Origin: Yoonia sp. I 8.24
GTDB lineage: Bacteria; Pseudomonadota; Alphaproteobacteria; Rhodobacterales; Rhodobacteraceae
Reading direction: 5' to 3'
Assembly (NCBI RefSeq): GCF_022096995.1
Contig: NZ_JACXGQ010000001.1
Span: 372,001 to 436,000 of the forward strand
Length of the DNA stretch: 64,000 bases
The notes below the pieces were generated by a model. The model made no database searches and was not told where the DNA came from. It saw only the letters and a program-made list of their open reading frames with translations. Shown here piece by piece: positions 63,608 to 64,000 of this stretch. Every line of letters begins with the position of its first letter. The stretch's first letter is position 1. The translations under genes were made by a program, and so were the position numbers.

Positions 63608-64000
63608 CTAGTCGATTTTTGGTAAAAGCTCGTCCAGAGATTTCTTTGCATCGCCATAGAACATCCGTGTGTTGTCCTTAAAGAACAGCGGGTTTTCGAT
63701 GCCCGAATAGCCCGTCCCCTGCCCGCGTTTGGACACGAACACTTGTTTGGCTTTCCAGCATTCCAGAACCGGCATACCCGCGATAGGGCTGTTTGGATCG
63801 TCTTGCGCGGCGGGGTTTACGATATCATTGGACCCGATCACGATCGCGACGTCCGTCTCTGGAAAGTCATCGTTGATCTCATCCATCTCCATCACGATGT
63901 CATAGGGCACTTTGGCCTCGGCCAACAACACGTTCATATGCCCCGGCAAACGCCCTGCAACAGGGTGAATGGCGAAACGCACGTTCTTGCCCTGCGCGCG
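63608..64000 (-). CDS. pntB: NAD(P) transhydrogenase beta subunit, C-terminal part (partial)
   Basis: 131 residues of the C-terminus are visible, the frame continuing past the right edge. This is the NADP-binding domain [33 protein letters not shown], then [51 protein letters not shown] and [14 protein letters not shown]. Together with the alpha subunit the protein couples hydride transfer from NADH to NADP+ to proton flow. The stop abuts a copy of the palindromic repeat. Confidence 0.95.
   Translation of the reverse strand, partial: RAQGKNVRFAIHPVAGRLPGHMNVLLAEAKVPYDIVMEMDEINDDFPETDVAIVIGSNDIVNPAAQDDPNSPIAGMPVLECWKAKQVFVSKRGQGTGYSGIENPLFFKDNTRMFYGDAKKSLDELLPKID

Overview
This window looks like chromosomal DNA of a marine alphaproteobacterium of the Rhodobacteraceae (Roseobacter group). 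The main evidence is a complete nuoA-N cluster interrupted by small non-Nuo genes and followed by birA, coaX and ribonuclease J. Further support comes from RuvX next to a DUF1289 gene, a Hint-domain protein, class I-type BirA, and peptide and sugar-type ABC operons. Nearly all of the sequence is coding, with no gene-free stretch over 300 bp. I saw no tRNA or rRNA gene, no CRISPR array, no transposase and no prophage.

Layout. 1-6123: the end of a probable ccmI, ruvX, a DUF1289 gene, an orphan Fe3+-type ABC ATPase, an SDR translationally coupled to alkC (DNA glycosylase), a Hint-domain gene, and two tandem paralogous lipoprotein genes. 6211-10628: prfC, a small secreted protein, a DEAD-box helicase and an orphan ORF. 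10691-33741, all on the minus strand and read from right to left: nuoA,B,C,D, four small ORFs, nuoE, a membrane H3TH protein, a small membrane protein, nuoF, two small envelope proteins around an intrinsic terminator, nuoG,H, a secreted ORF, nuoI, a DUF4259 gene, a CMD-family gene, nuoJ,K,L,M,N, birA, coaX, rnj. 33862-37076: a membrane protein, then an SDR divergent from its probable AraC-type regulator.

37218-43205: a GntR/UTRA regulator followed by a binding protein, ATPase, two permeases and a metallophosphoesterase, which I read as an organophosphate (glycerophosphodiester-like) uptake and cleavage system. 43275-49144: a DegT aminotransferase and a phosphoglycolate-phosphatase-like gene, divergent from glmU-glmS-alkD. 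49163-60490: a lipoprotein, moaA, then an M20 amidohydrolase, a FAD oxidoreductase and an ArgE-type deacylase facing a dppDFABC-type peptide transporter. Together these suggest import and deacylation or oxidation of acylated amino acids, opines or small peptides. 60493-64000: a MerR-CMD pair with a textbook MerR promoter, a phospholipase-D-like protein, a LysR regulator, a doubtful small ORF, and the 3' end of pntB.

The most notable items are listed here. (1) The same C-terminal helix-3-turn-helix (H3TH, DNA-binding-like) domain occurs on NuoE and on a membrane protein encoded next to it. (2) NuoL has a His/Asp-rich insertion. (3) Two unlisted micro-ORFs (45 and 51 aa) are chained by stop-start overlaps between nuoD and nuoE. 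(4) An about 26-bp palindromic repeat occurs four times between 49 and 64 kb, always just after a stop codon. (5) The ABC plus GpdQ-like phosphodiesterase operon. None of these is proven to be a new system. Calls rest on reading the translations and motifs by eye.
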